A DNA stretch of 64,000 nucleotides from Actinomycetes bacterium. GTDB taxonomy: Bacteria > Actinomycetota > Actinomycetes > Nanopelagicales > Nanopelagicaceae. Below, piece by piece: positions 53,745 to 63,541 of the stretch; the stretch's first letter is position 1, and each line of letters begins with the position of its first letter. The position numbers and the translations under genes are program-made. The stretch spans positions 85,054 to 149,053 of the forward strand of contig JANYCW010000007.1 in assembly GCA_025360085.1 (NCBI GenBank), in the 5' to 3' direction. The notes beneath the pieces were generated by a model, which saw only the letters and a program-made list of their open reading frames with translations, did not search any database and was not told the DNA's origin.

Positions 53745-55614
53745 GGAACTCCTTAAACCAGTCTAGAGCTTGCGGATTAGCCAGTGAATCTAGGTTTCGA
53801 ACTTCTCGCCCATTGACGACATCGGTTACTGCAAGTTCGACTAATTTATTTGACTTTGTTCGCGGCAGCGCAGGCGCCACCATAATTAAATCTGGTACAT
53901 GTCGTGGGCTGGCCTGCGTTCGCAGCGCACTTCTAACTGCCTGCTCACGCTCTGGCGTAAAACTCTCACCCGCCTTTAGAACGACAAATAAAATCACTCG
54001 AGTGTCGCCCTCCCATTCTTGGGAGACTGCCATAGCTTCGATGATCTCTGGAAAGTTTTCTACGACTCTATAAATTTCCGCGGTTCCGATCCGTACCCCC
54101 TTTGAATTAAGTGTTGCATCACTTCGTCCAAATAGAGTAAATCCCCCCGTAGCCGATTTGGAGGCAAAATCTCCATGGGTCCACACCCCGGGAAAACCTT
54201 GAAAGTAAGCGGCAAGGTATTTCTCATTATCGCGATCTGACCAAAAACCTATCGGCTTTGATGGAAATGGCACGGTACAAACGAGCTCACCCTTTTCATC
54301 GATTGCTGCTGACTTGCCCTCGGCATTGAATACATCGGTCGCCATCCCTAAGCACGCCCCTTGTAGCTCACCCCGATAGACGGGTTGTGTCGGAACTCCG
54401 GCAAGAAAACAACCGCAGATATCGGTCCCTCCTGACATCGATGCCAAATGCACATCGCGCTTTATGTTTTCGTACACATAGTCAAAACTTTCAGGAGATA
54501 GAACCGATCCCGTTGATGCAATGACGCGTAAGTTAGACAAATCATGGGTGTTGGCCGGCGCTAGAGCCGCTTTGTGAGCTGAATCAATAAATTTCGCCGA
54601 AACCCCTAAGAAATCTAACTTCTCGCGCTCGGCAATATCAAAGAGTCGGGTTGGCGCGGGATACATAGGTGCCCCATCAAATAGGATAACCGTGGCACCG
54701 CGACCCAATGCCATCGTTAACCAGTTCCACATCATCCACCCGCATGTAGTAAAGAAAAAAACCTTTTGTAATGCGTGAATTTCCAATTGATATAATTGCT
54801 CAGCCAATGCTTTTAACATAACTCCCGCGCCACTATGAATGATGCATTTTGGTTTGCCTGTAGTACCTGAAGAAAAGAGTACAAAGCCAGGATGATCGAA
54901 GGGTAGTTGTTCGTACGTTGGTTGAACTCCCATAAATGGTGCTATCCATGTTTGGTAATCATTTATATGTATCGTGGAAGTGAGCGTCGGTAAAAGCGAT
55001 TCAATTTCGGCGATTTTAAAACTGCAGTCAAAGGTTTTGCCATTGTATTGATATGTGTCAGCGGCCAACAAAATTTTAGGTTCAATCTGTCCGAAGCGAT
55101 CTTGTACAGCTAATGGCGCAAAATCTGGCGATGCAGTTGAAACTATGGCACCGATACTTAGCGCTCCAAGCGCGAAAATAATTGTTTCGGCAACATTTGG
55201 TGCCCAAGCAACGACTCGATCGCCTTTTACAATACCGACAGCCTTCATCGCCGCCGTTGTCGCGCCAACTTGGGAGCGCAATTGTTTCCACGTTAATTGG
55301 CTGCGTGTCCCTTCTTCAAGGATTGAAACTATTGCAATATCACCATCACGGCCCTTGGATAGTAGATTCTCGGCAACATTTAAGGTTGCATCGCTAAAAA
55401 AGGTTGTGGAGATAAAATCTTTTCCTGGAGTATAAAACTGGGAGCCCTTGTTCCCAATGATGTGGCAGTCATCCCACGCTCTGAACCAAAAATCGCCAGG
55501 ATTTTCAATCGACCATGTGTGCAGCTCTGAGTATGAATGAAAGCCGAGCTCACGTTCAAGCCGTGTAACTGCCATATCGCTCGTATTACTTGGCCGCCAA
55601 AGTGGGGTATTCAT
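53737..55614 (-). CDS. Acetoacetate--CoA ligase
   Basis: LWRPSNTSDMAVTRLERELGFHSYSELHTWSIENPGDFWFRAWDDCHIIG; FSSGTTGKPKCIIHSGAGVML; MSGGTDICGCFLAG. Confidence 0.93.
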   Translation of the reverse strand: MNTPLWRPSNTSDMAVTRLERELGFHSYSELHTWSIENPGDFWFRAWDDCHIIGNKGSQFYTPGKDFISTTFFSDATLNVAENLLSKGRDGDIAIVSILEEGTRSQLTWKQLRSQVGATTAAMKAVGIVKGDRVVAWAPNVAETIIFALGALSIGAIVSTASPDFAPLAVQDRFGQIEPKILLAADTYQYNGKTFDCSFKIAEIESLLPTLTSTIHINDYQTWIAPFMGVQPTYEQLPFDHPGFVLFSSGTTGKPKCIIHSGAGVMLKALAEQLYQLEIHALQKVFFFTTCGWMMWNWLTMALGRGATVILFDGAPMYPAPTRLFDIAEREKLDFLGVSAKFIDSAHKAALAPANTHDLSNLRVIASTGSVLSPESFDYVYENIKRDVHLASMSGGTDICGCFLAGVPTQPVYRGELQGACLGMATDVFNAEGKSAAIDEKGELVCTVPFPSKPIGFWSDRDNEKYLAAYFQGFPGVWTHGDFASKSATGGFTLFGRSDATLNSKGVRIGTAEIYRVVENFPEIIEAMAVSQEWEGDTRVILFVVLKAGESFTPEREQAVRSALRTQASPRHVPDLIMVAPALPRTKSNKLVELAVTDVVNGREVRNLDSLANPQALDWFKEFHV

Positions 55615-56633
55615 TGAGATTTTTTAGTTATTGCTTTTAAGCGAAGTCGATAGTAAGCCCCAGATAATCCACCAGGGGCAAACATTACGACAAATATAAA
55701 GAGGAGACCTAATATAAAGGCAGGTTCGGAAATAGGTCCGCCAATCCACTTTGGAATCGTTTTGAAGGAGTCTTGTTGAGTTAGATCTTGCATGCGCGTT
55801 GTTGCTATCGAATAGAAAATTCCTCCGATGACCGCGCCCCAGCGAGTGACTGCCCCGCCGAGAACCACCATTAATAGCAGACTAATTGTGACTCCAGCAT
55901 CGGCAAATCGGGGAGCAGCACTTCCTGCTGCTAATAGCATGACATCACCCAGAAGTGCGGCTAAGGCTGCACTTATTACAAAGGCTAGAAGCTTAAATCT
56001 CTGAGTATTGAGTCCTAAAACCTGAACTCGAAGTTCATTATCTCGTAGGGCGGCAAAAACTCGACCCGCTGAACTTTCAGTTACCCACCAAATAACGGCA
56101 TATGTAAAAACGAGTACTGCCAAAGCCGTCCAATAAATATATTTAGTATTTACAACACTTATCCAAAAACTTGGAATTAAATCGGCATTAAGTGCTATCC
56201 CATTTTCTCCACCAGTTAGGTTAAAGAAATTTCGCTCTAGAATCACATGGCCGGCTTCACCGAATGCCAAAGTAACCATCGCAAAGGTGATTCCTGAAGT
56301 GCGAAGCGATGCCGAACCTACGATGAAAGCGAGCAGTGCACTTACGGCAATTGAAATCAGACTCGCGAGCCACCAACTGACAATTTCGTGATTTATCAAA
56401 ATGCAAGTGACATAGACCCCAGTGGCAAAGTAAAGCGCGTGGCCAAAAGATAAAAGTCCAGTGAAACCAAAGAGTAGGTCGTAGGTGAGAGCTAAACCAC
56501 CCCAAATAAACGCAACCGCCATTGTCTGTTGCAGACCTGGCCGACTCAAGGGATTTGAACCAAGTACCGGAGCGAGGGCCAAAAGTGCGATAAAAATTGT
56601 GAGGAGCGGGCGTGAGTATTTCCAGCGCAACAT
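55611..56633 (-). CDS. livM: Branched-chain-amino-acid-type ABC transporter permease (LivM-like)
   Basis: LLFGFTGLLSFGHALYFATGVYVTCIL; FKLLAFVISAALAALLGDVML. Confidence 0.93.
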   Translation of the reverse strand: MLRWKYSRPLLTIFIALLALAPVLGSNPLSRPGLQQTMAVAFIWGGLALTYDLLFGFTGLLSFGHALYFATGVYVTCILINHEIVSWWLASLISIAVSALLAFIVGSASLRTSGITFAMVTLAFGEAGHVILERNFFNLTGGENGIALNADLIPSFWISVVNTKYIYWTALAVLVFTYAVIWWVTESSAGRVFAALRDNELRVQVLGLNTQRFKLLAFVISAALAALLGDVMLLAAGSAAPRFADAGVTISLLLMVVLGGAVTRWGAVIGGIFYSIATTRMQDLTQQDSFKTIPKWIGGPISEPAFILGLLFIFVVMFAPGGLSGAYYRLRLKAITKKSQ

Positions 56634-57514
56634 TATGCACGCACCTTACCTAGTAGGCCTTGTGGTCTAATGAGCAAAACAACGGCTAATAAAATGACAA
56701 CAACAAAATCACCGAGACCGGTTGCATAATAGTTAGCGAACTGGCGAATGATGCCGATCATCATTGCGGCTAAGAAGCTACCCGGAACTGAACCCATCCC
56801 ACCGATGACAACAACGATAAAACCATAAATTAGATATGTTCCGGCAATGAGTGGAGAAACACCGTTAGAGTAAACTGAAACTAAAACGCCGCCGACACCT
56901 GCGGCAAATCCACCGAGGAAAAAGACGGTGCTGAAAGCGCGCCGCACATTGATTCCGAGGGCGTTGACCATATTTCTATTCTCAACGCCTGCTCGGATTA
57001 TCAAGCCAATGCGAGTGAACTTAAGAAGTGCCCAGTTAGCGATTAAAAGTAGAACCGCGGTCACGATGTAAACCGCTCGATCCGCAGGAATTTTTGCCCC
57101 TCCCACATCTATGGCCGTTAAAAACCAGGATGGGGTGGGAAACATTCGAAGATCATTGCCAAACCAGCCACCAAGAACCGCACCAACGACAAGTGAGACG
57201 CCAACGGTGACGAGTGCTTGATCTATGTGCCGATCGTATAGGCGAGTTATGAGTAACTGCTCAATCAGCAGAGCAAATAAACCTGCTGCAAGGCCCCCAA
57301 CAATCATTGCAAGAATAAATTCTGGCATCGATGTTTCAAAACCCATCTTGCTTGCTACCCAGAAGCCCACAAATGCGCCTACCGTTAAGAAACTTCCATG
57401 TGCAAAATTTAAGACGCCCATGAGGCCATAGATCAACGACAGGCCTGACGCAATAAGGAAATAAAGAGCCCCGAGGCCAACGCCTGTGATCAATATTAAG
57501 ATGAAAGTATCCAT
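56633..57514 (-). CDS. livH: Branched-chain-amino-acid-type ABC transporter permease (LivH-like)
   Basis: GLSLIYGLMGVLNFAHGSFLTVGAFVGFWV; VVIGGMGSVPGSFLAAMMIG. Confidence 0.94.
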   Translation of the reverse strand: MDTFILILITGVGLGALYFLIASGLSLIYGLMGVLNFAHGSFLTVGAFVGFWVASKMGFETSMPEFILAMIVGGLAAGLFALLIEQLLITRLYDRHIDQALVTVGVSLVVGAVLGGWFGNDLRMFPTPSWFLTAIDVGGAKIPADRAVYIVTAVLLLIANWALLKFTRIGLIIRAGVENRNMVNALGINVRRAFSTVFFLGGFAAGVGGVLVSVYSNGVSPLIAGTYLIYGFIVVVIGGMGSVPGSFLAAMMIGIIRQFANYYATGLGDFVVVILLAVVLLIRPQGLLGKVRA

Positions 57515-58219
57515 CTACAGCTTGCCTCCACTCACGCCCAACATCTGATGCACCCACGCTGGGTCATTTAAGTTTTCCGGACTGCCTTGGAAAATTACTC
57601 GGCCTTGATCCATTACAACTACGTTATCGGCAATACGTCTGACTAACGCTAAATTCTGCTCGACTAGCAACATTGTTGTTTCATGAGCGGTTTTTTCCAA
57701 TGCGTTAGCAACTTCAGTGACTAGTTTTGGTGCAAGACCTTTTGTGGGCTCATCAACAAGAAGAATCTCATTTTTATTCAATAATGCACGAGCTATTGCC
57801 ACCATCTGTTGTTGGCCACCCGATAGCGAACCGGCTAATTGGGAGGCACGACTGTTGAGTTCTGGGAAAAGATCGTAAATAGTTTCAAATGCCTTTCCAT
57901 TGTTCTTCGTGCGCGATGCCAAAGCTAAATTGTCTCGTACTGAGAGTGTTGAGAAAATTTCACGGTCTTCTGGAACGTATGCGACTCCAGTCTGTACGAT
58001 TTTATAAGTCGGCATCCCAATAATTTCTTGGCCATTTAGCTGAACTGACCCGGTACCGGGATATAGGCCCAAAATTCCTTTTAGTGTGGTGGATTTACCT
58101 ACGCCATTTCGTCCAAGCAATGCCGTTACTTTATGGGCAGGAACATCAAAAGTGACTCCATGCAAGATATGAGACTCATTAATCTTTACATGCAAATCCT
58201 TAACACTTAGCGCGATCAA
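57515..58219 (-). CDS. livF: ABC transporter ATPase (LivF-like)
   Basis: LLGRNGVGKSTTLKGILGL; SLSGGQQQMVAIARALL. Confidence 0.95.
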   Translation of the reverse strand: MIALSVKDLHVKINESHILHGVTFDVPAHKVTALLGRNGVGKSTTLKGILGLYPGTGSVQLNGQEIIGMPTYKIVQTGVAYVPEDREIFSTLSVRDNLALASRTKNNGKAFETIYDLFPELNSRASQLAGSLSGGQQQMVAIARALLNKNEILLVDEPTKGLAPKLVTEVANALEKTAHETTMLLVEQNLALVRRIADNVVVMDQGRVIFQGSPENLNDPAWVHQMLGVSGGKL

Positions 58220-58968
58220 AGTGCTTCTCCTATGTAGGCCGATTGCACTAATGGATTATTAATAACATTATGTGGAGTATCACAGACAAGAAGTTCGCCA
58301 TAATTTAAAACTGCGATTCGATCGGCTAGGCCTAAAATAACCTCCATATGGTGTTCAACAATTAAAACGGTTTTTTTGTGAATTGTGGCTAATGAACGGA
58401 TAATCTCTACAAGCTCAGGGACATTTTCAACGCTCATACCTGCCATTGGTTCGTCCAACAAAACTATCTCAGAGTTAGAAGCTAAAACAATCGCGATTTC
58501 TAAACGCCGTTTGTCTCCGTGAGAAAGTGCGCCGGCACGTTGTTTTGCATAACTAGCCAGACCGACTTTTTCTAAACACTCTTGGGCATGCGCAACGACT
58601 TCTGTGAATTTGTAAGCGCTCCTAGTTAAGTTCATAGACTTTCCATTGGCCGCTTGTGCGGCGATTCGAACATTTTCCAAACACGTCAGATTTACAAAGA
58701 CACTGGAAGTTTGAAAAGTGCGGGCTATTCCGGCCTTGGCGCGCTCGTGCGGTGCCAACGGTGTGACATCAAGATCACCAATATAAATTCTTCCACGTGA
58801 TGGTTTTCGGATTCCGCTAAGAAGATTAAAGAGCGATGTTTTACCGGCCCCATTTGGTCCAATAATCCCAAGGGTTTCATGCTGATTCACCGAGAGTGAG
58901 ATACCATCCAGAATTTTTGCGCCACCGATATCTAGTGATAGGTCGGTAACGCTCAAGGCAGAGATCAA
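58216..58968 (-). CDS. livG: ABC transporter ATPase (LivG-like)
   Basis: IIGPNGAGKTSLFNLLSGIRKPSRGRI; LSHGDKRRLEIAIVLAS; VEHHMEVILGLADRI. Confidence 0.95.
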   Translation of the reverse strand: MISALSVTDLSLDIGGAKILDGISLSVNQHETLGIIGPNGAGKTSLFNLLSGIRKPSRGRIYIGDLDVTPLAPHERAKAGIARTFQTSSVFVNLTCLENVRIAAQAANGKSMNLTRSAYKFTEVVAHAQECLEKVGLASYAKQRAGALSHGDKRRLEIAIVLASNSEIVLLDEPMAGMSVENVPELVEIIRSLATIHKKTVLIVEHHMEVILGLADRIAVLNYGELLVCDTPHNVINNPLVQSAYIGEAL

Positions 58969-59003
58969 TTCCTAGCTCCTTAAAAAGATTAGGCTAAATA
59001 TAT

Positions 59004-59039
59004 AAAGAACCCCAGTGTATTTCTACACTGGGGTTCTTT
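59004..59039 (-). terminator. Strong hairpin between substrate-binding protein and livG
   Basis: AAAGAACCCCAGTGTA-TTTC-TACACTGGGGTTCTTT: perfect 16-bp arms, 4-nt loop. Confidence 0.85.
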
Positions 59040-59056
59040 AACGTTTCTATCAGGTG

Positions 59057-60220
59057 TTAACGACCAACGCCTGAAATGGTCTTTTGAAGTACAGGTACAT
59101 AGCCAGTGGCAGTCTTAGTCAGACCAACAAGGAACATTGGCTGAATAAGAAGGTGGTTGGAAGCGTTGACTGACATCAAGCCTTTAACTCCAACCCATGT
59201 GTAGCCCTCCAGGTTGGAAATCATCTGGTCCACATCCTGTGTTGGGTTGCCCTTAAGTGCACGGACAATCATCTTGGCAGCATCCGCGCCCGTTGAGGTG
59301 AAGAGATCTTGAGTCTTCTTATTAGCGGCATACCAAACGGCTAGATCGTTTGATGCCTGAGTCCTGCCAGCTCCAGCGAAGTAGCTATTTGTCATGATGG
59401 CTTTAGCGCCTTCAAATAAAGTTCCGTAGATGTTGTATGTGGCCGCACCTGCAAGACCTGTGATTGGTCGCGACTTAACAAATGCACCTTGAACCTTAAG
59501 TGAAGTCAACATTGCACCTGCTGTAAGAGCATTTGACCAAGCGATGAAGGTATATGTGCCATCGGCATCTACAGCTTTCTTCGCAAAAGGTGTGAAGTCA
59601 GATGTTGATGTCGGTACTTTGATCTCTTCAAATATGGCGCCCTTTGGTCCCATGAGTGCACGCGCGGCGGCAATATTTCCAGCTCCGAAAGCATTATCCT
59701 CAACAAAGAGAATAACTTTCTTTCCATTGATTGGTTTAATTCCAGCTAGTGGAGCCAAATCTTGACTTGAAGAGTTACCGGAACGGAAAACATACTTGTT
59801 GGCTGCCGATGTAACTAAATCGTTCTTAGCCGGACCAGAGATGTACAAGACCTTGTTCTGTGCAGCTAGAGGTCCAAGAGTTAAGGCAACTCCTGATGAC
59901 GCCGTACCGACAATAACTTTTGTTCCGTTACCGACCATCTCTTTGAATGAAGCGGTAGCAGATGCAGGATCTGCAGCATCATCTTTTGTTGTTACAACGA
60001 GCTTTGCACCGTTGATAGACATTTTTCCACCGGTGTAATAGTTCAATCCCCAAGCAAGACCATCGTTATAGGCAACTCCATAAGAACCAAGCGGGCCTGA
60101 AGTTGCAGTAATGACGCCGATCTTTATTTCATTTTCGGCCTGAGCTGGTGCCATGCCAGGCATGATGACAGCTAGGGAAATTACGGCCGCTCCCAAACGT
60201 GCTAGTGAGCTTTTGCTCAT
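59057..60220 (-). CDS. ABC transporter substrate-binding protein (Leu/Ile/Val-binding-like fold)
   Basis: Signal peptide; ENEIKIGVITATSGPLGSYGVAYNDGLAWGLNYY; periplasmic-binding fold type I. Confidence 0.93.
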   Translation of the reverse strand: MSKSSLARLGAAVISLAVIMPGMAPAQAENEIKIGVITATSGPLGSYGVAYNDGLAWGLNYYTGGKMSINGAKLVVTTKDDAADPASATASFKEMVGNGTKVIVGTASSGVALTLGPLAAQNKVLYISGPAKNDLVTSAANKYVFRSGNSSSQDLAPLAGIKPINGKKVILFVEDNAFGAGNIAAARALMGPKGAIFEEIKVPTSTSDFTPFAKKAVDADGTYTFIAWSNALTAGAMLTSLKVQGAFVKSRPITGLAGAATYNIYGTLFEGAKAIMTNSYFAGAGRTQASNDLAVWYAANKKTQDLFTSTGADAAKMIVRALKGNPTQDVDQMISNLEGYTWVGVKGLMSVNASNHLLIQPMFLVGLTKTATGYVPVLQKTISGVGR

Positions 60221-60364
60221 TGTGTGTTCTCCTTGTTGATTATGTAAGCCATGTCGAGGGATGGCTAGTTTGGGCGCAAATCTATCCCGTTAAACATTAA
60301 CCTTATGACCGCATTGGACACTTTTCGGTAACGATTTTGGAAAAAAGAGAGCAGACTTACATCT

Positions 60365-61249
60365 ATGTCCCTTCCAACACAGCGCACTCTCATCCCCGTC
60401 TTAGGTGGCTTTTTAGCGGTATTTCGTTATGGAGATGGAGTGGGTGAGCCAGTCCTATTGGTTCATGGAGTCACTTCATCAAATCGTGCATTTCAACTCT
60501 TTGCCGATGCTTTAATCGCCCGAGGTAAAGCTGTGTATGCAGTTGATCTGCGCGGACGTGGCGATTCAAATACTTTGCCAGGACCATTTGGAATGGCCCA
60601 ACATGCACACGATATGGCCGCTGTGATTGAAAATTTACATTTGATTAAGCCCGATGTGATTGGCCATTCGATGGGGGGCTTTGTTGCCGCGGCACTCCAC
60701 GAGTTATTTCCAAACTTGGTCAACGAGATTACCTTCGTCGATGGAGGGCTGCCATTGCCGCTGCCGGTAGGCGTGAGTTTAGAACAAGCGATGCCATTCA
60801 TAATGGAGTACGTGAGTAAACGTCTAACGACTGAGTTTGAATCCAAAGAGGCTTATAGAGAATTTTGGCGACAGCATCCAGCATGCGTTGATGGGTGGGC
60901 AGAGGTTCTCAATGAATATGCAGATTATGATTTACGTGGTGTCGCTCCACATTTGAAACCAGCATCAAATTTAGCTGCCGTTGAAGCCGATATTCTAGAA
61001 GAATATGGCCACGAGCTGAATGTACGCGCGCTCCAAGGACTTACTAAGCAATCAATACTTATCAAAACTGAGCGTGGACTATTTAATGAAGAACACGGCG
61101 TATATCCTATGGATTGGCTAGATCAAATTCTTCCGCTTTATCCAAAAATAAAGTTAGAATACTTGGCAGATTACAATCACTATGAAATTATGTTGGAAAA
61201 AAGTGGAGCCGAGAAGGTCGCACAAATAATTTACGGAGATTGCATATGA
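60365..61249 (+). CDS. Alpha/beta-fold hydrolase
   Basis: EPVLLVHGVTSSNRAFQLFADALIARGKAVYAVDLRGRGDS; VIGHSMGGFVAAAL nucleophile elbow. Confidence 0.93.
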   Translation: MSLPTQRTLIPVLGGFLAVFRYGDGVGEPVLLVHGVTSSNRAFQLFADALIARGKAVYAVDLRGRGDSNTLPGPFGMAQHAHDMAAVIENLHLIKPDVIGHSMGGFVAAALHELFPNLVNEITFVDGGLPLPLPVGVSLEQAMPFIMEYVSKRLTTEFESKEAYREFWRQHPACVDGWAEVLNEYADYDLRGVAPHLKPASNLAAVEADILEEYGHELNVRALQGLTKQSILIKTERGLFNEEHGVYPMDWLDQILPLYPKIKLEYLADYNHYEIMLEKSGAEKVAQIIYGDCI

Positions 61250-62046
61250 GTTTAAAGGGAAAACGCGCTTTCATTACCGGCTCATTCCAAGGTATCGGCC
61301 TTGGAATCGCGACGGCACTTGCTCACCAAGGCGCCGATATAGTGCTGCATGGCTTAGCCGATCCTGAGACGATAAAGAATGCTCATGCCGCAGTCGTTGA
61401 TGCAGGAGCTGGCAGCGTTGAATCACATGTGAGCGATCTGAAGGACAGTGTTTCGACTGAGCGCCTAGTTGCAACTATTTTGGCAAGTGGCCCTGTAGAT
61501 ATATTGTGTAATAACGCAGGTATTCAACACACCGCAAATATTGCTGAGATGCCTCGAGAAAAATGGAACGACATAATCGCAATTAATTTGACATCATATT
61601 TCGACACGATGCGTTTATTACTCCCACAGATGCAAGCGCGAGGATATGGACGTGTCATCAACACCGCTTCAGTTCATGGCTTAGTTGCATCGATTTCTAA
61701 GGCGCCATATATCTCGGCTAAACATGGAGTTATTGGTTTAACTAAAACTGCCGCTCTGGAATATGCTGCCAGCGGAACGCGCGAATCAGGCGGAGTAACG
61801 GTTAATGCAATCTGTCCAGGTTGGGTAGAAACTTCACTGATTGAGCCACAGATTCAAGCCCGAGTAGATATGTTTAATGGTGATCGTGCTGCTGGGATTG
61901 CAGACCTACTCTCTGAAAAACAGCCCTCACGGCGAATGTCAACTCCCGATGAGATTGGCGCATTGGCTGCATTTCTTTGCTCCCTCGCAGCTCATAACAT
62001 CACCGGTGCTTCGATTCCTGTTGATGGTGGCTGGACCGCGCAGTAA
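61246..62046 (+). CDS. 3-hydroxybutyrate dehydrogenase-like SDR
   Basis: KGKRAFITGSFQGIGLGIATALAHQGADIVLHG; NNAGIQHTANIAEMPREKWNDIIAINLTSYF; ASVHGLVASISKAPYISAKHGVIGLTK; NAICPGWVETSLIEPQI; LLSEKQPS. Confidence 0.9.
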   Translation: MSLKGKRAFITGSFQGIGLGIATALAHQGADIVLHGLADPETIKNAHAAVVDAGAGSVESHVSDLKDSVSTERLVATILASGPVDILCNNAGIQHTANIAEMPREKWNDIIAINLTSYFDTMRLLLPQMQARGYGRVINTASVHGLVASISKAPYISAKHGVIGLTKTAALEYAASGTRESGGVTVNAICPGWVETSLIEPQIQARVDMFNGDRAAGIADLLSEKQPSRRMSTPDEIGALAAFLCSLAAHNITGASIPVDGGWTAQ

Positions 62047-62061
62047 AGAATATTAAATGTC

Positions 62062-62098
62062 AAAACCCCCGAACCAGAAGTGATGGTTCGGGGGTTTT
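62062..62098 (+). terminator. Intrinsic terminator after the SDR gene, likely bidirectional
   Basis: AAAACCCCCGAACC-AGAAGTGAT-GGTTCGGGGGTTTT. Confidence 0.88.
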
Positions 62099-62110
62099 GT
62101 TTAGTTAGTT

Positions 62111-62785
62111 TTAAGGCTTTTTCGTTTTATCTGGCTTTGGAGTCTTTTCAGACTTGTCTTCTTTACCTGGCTTTCCAGGAGCAACGGGCTTTATAGGTGC
62201 GGCTGGTTTTACAGGAACTGGTGGTCGATTAAGTTCGGCTGGTTTAATTGGCTTCACTGGCTCAGGGCCAAGTGCAGTAACTGCAGATTTAAATAATGTG
62301 TTAGCAGCATCTATTGCTACAGCATGGTTCTTAAGTGCAAGTTCTAATTGAGCGTTTGTCGCACCGGATACTGCAATCGCTGCCAGAAATTCAGCATCTG
62401 CTTTTTGTACTGCAATTTTGCGTATAGCGGCAAGGGGTGCGACCTTTGCTTGATAAGCGCTACGAAGAGCTTGATATTGCTCAATTGCAGCCTTCCAATC
62501 GGCATAATATTTGGCTTCGGCACTCTGCACGGCGGCCCAATATGTGTCCAAGGCCACTCGATATGTGATTCCGATTTTTGTAACTTCAATTCGGTATTGA
62601 AGAATTTCTGCTTGATATTTAGTTAGCTCAGCTTGGTAAGCCGCCGAATTAGTCGCCGCCGGAATCGGAGTTGAATCGGCATGGACGGCGCTTACAGAAC
62701 CTAACAATAAACCAGAGGCCAAGAGGGCCACGCTCAAAACTTTTCTTACCTTCATAATTGACTCCTCAAAAATGCTGCGGGTCAA
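62111..62785 (-). CDS. Secreted helical protein with Pro/Lys-rich tail
   Basis: Signal peptide; YQAELTKYQAEILQYR; tail PEPVKPIKPAELNRPPVPVKPAAPIKPVAPGKPGKEDKSEKTPKPDKTKKP. Confidence 0.75.
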   Translation of the reverse strand: MTRSIFEESIMKVRKVLSVALLASGLLLGSVSAVHADSTPIPAATNSAAYQAELTKYQAEILQYRIEVTKIGITYRVALDTYWAAVQSAEAKYYADWKAAIEQYQALRSAYQAKVAPLAAIRKIAVQKADAEFLAAIAVSGATNAQLELALKNHAVAIDAANTLFKSAVTALGPEPVKPIKPAELNRPPVPVKPAAPIKPVAPGKPGKEDKSEKTPKPDKTKKP

Positions 62786-63006
62786 ACTGGCCCGTGCATA
62801 GAAACTAAGCCCATGCTTTGTGCCCCCTCTGCGAGATTCCTCAAGAGTTCCTGTGCTAAAAAGGTGAATGTGCCTGCGTGCGCCTAATTACCAAGATTGA
62901 GAATGATGCGGAGTTTCTCATGATTGTGATGAAGGCAACCCGCGCCAGCACTCATGCAATCGACATTTCCCTCTTTTGAGTACATGGCGCAAAGTATTCT
63001 TTTCTT

Positions 63007-63462
63007 ATGAAATATCCAAAGATCCTCATAATTCTAGTTAGTTTATTTTTGCTCAGCGGTACAGCCACTGGTTTCGCCGATGAAGCCAGTGATGCTAGGG
63101 CGGCCACGGTTGCTTCGATTCAAAGTAAATATAACCCAGGCTTTGATGCCCAGTATCTCAGACTTATGGCTGTCCAAGCAAAGACTGTCAATGATGAAGG
63201 CACAACGAAGGCTCTTAAAGTTCTCATTAAGGAATTTTTAGGAATGCGTAAAACAATAGACGCCAGCTTAGCAAATCCCACGTCGGATCTCGATACTGTT
63301 TTGGGCTTTGCAGAAGAAGAGTTAGGAGAATACGATTTCTTCATCTCTCAAGTTGAACTACAAATAACGAAGAGCAAAACAATTAAATGTGTTAAAGGTA
63401 AAACCTTTAAGAAAGTTATGGCACTTAAGCCGGTATGTCCTAAAGGCTTCCAAAAGAAGTAA
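63007..63462 (+). CDS. Hypothetical secreted protein
   Basis: Signal peptide ILIILVSLFLLSGTATGFADEA; C-terminal IKCVKGKTFKKVMALKPVCPKGFQKK. Confidence 0.65.
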   Translation: MKYPKILIILVSLFLLSGTATGFADEASDARAATVASIQSKYNPGFDAQYLRLMAVQAKTVNDEGTTKALKVLIKEFLGMRKTIDASLANPTSDLDTVLGFAEEELGEYDFFISQVELQITKSKTIKCVKGKTFKKVMALKPVCPKGFQKK

Positions 63463-63541
63463 TCTCCCAGCCAATCGTGAGGGCACGTAGACTCTATTTT
63501 TCACTAGGTGTAGAATCATCTGCAAAGATGGGGAGGCGTTT

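Noticed and set aside
62786-63006. Small ORF in the gap (VRLITKIENDAEFLMIVMKATRASTHAIDISLF)
   Set aside because: Short, no clear ribosome-binding site or domain features; could be chance.
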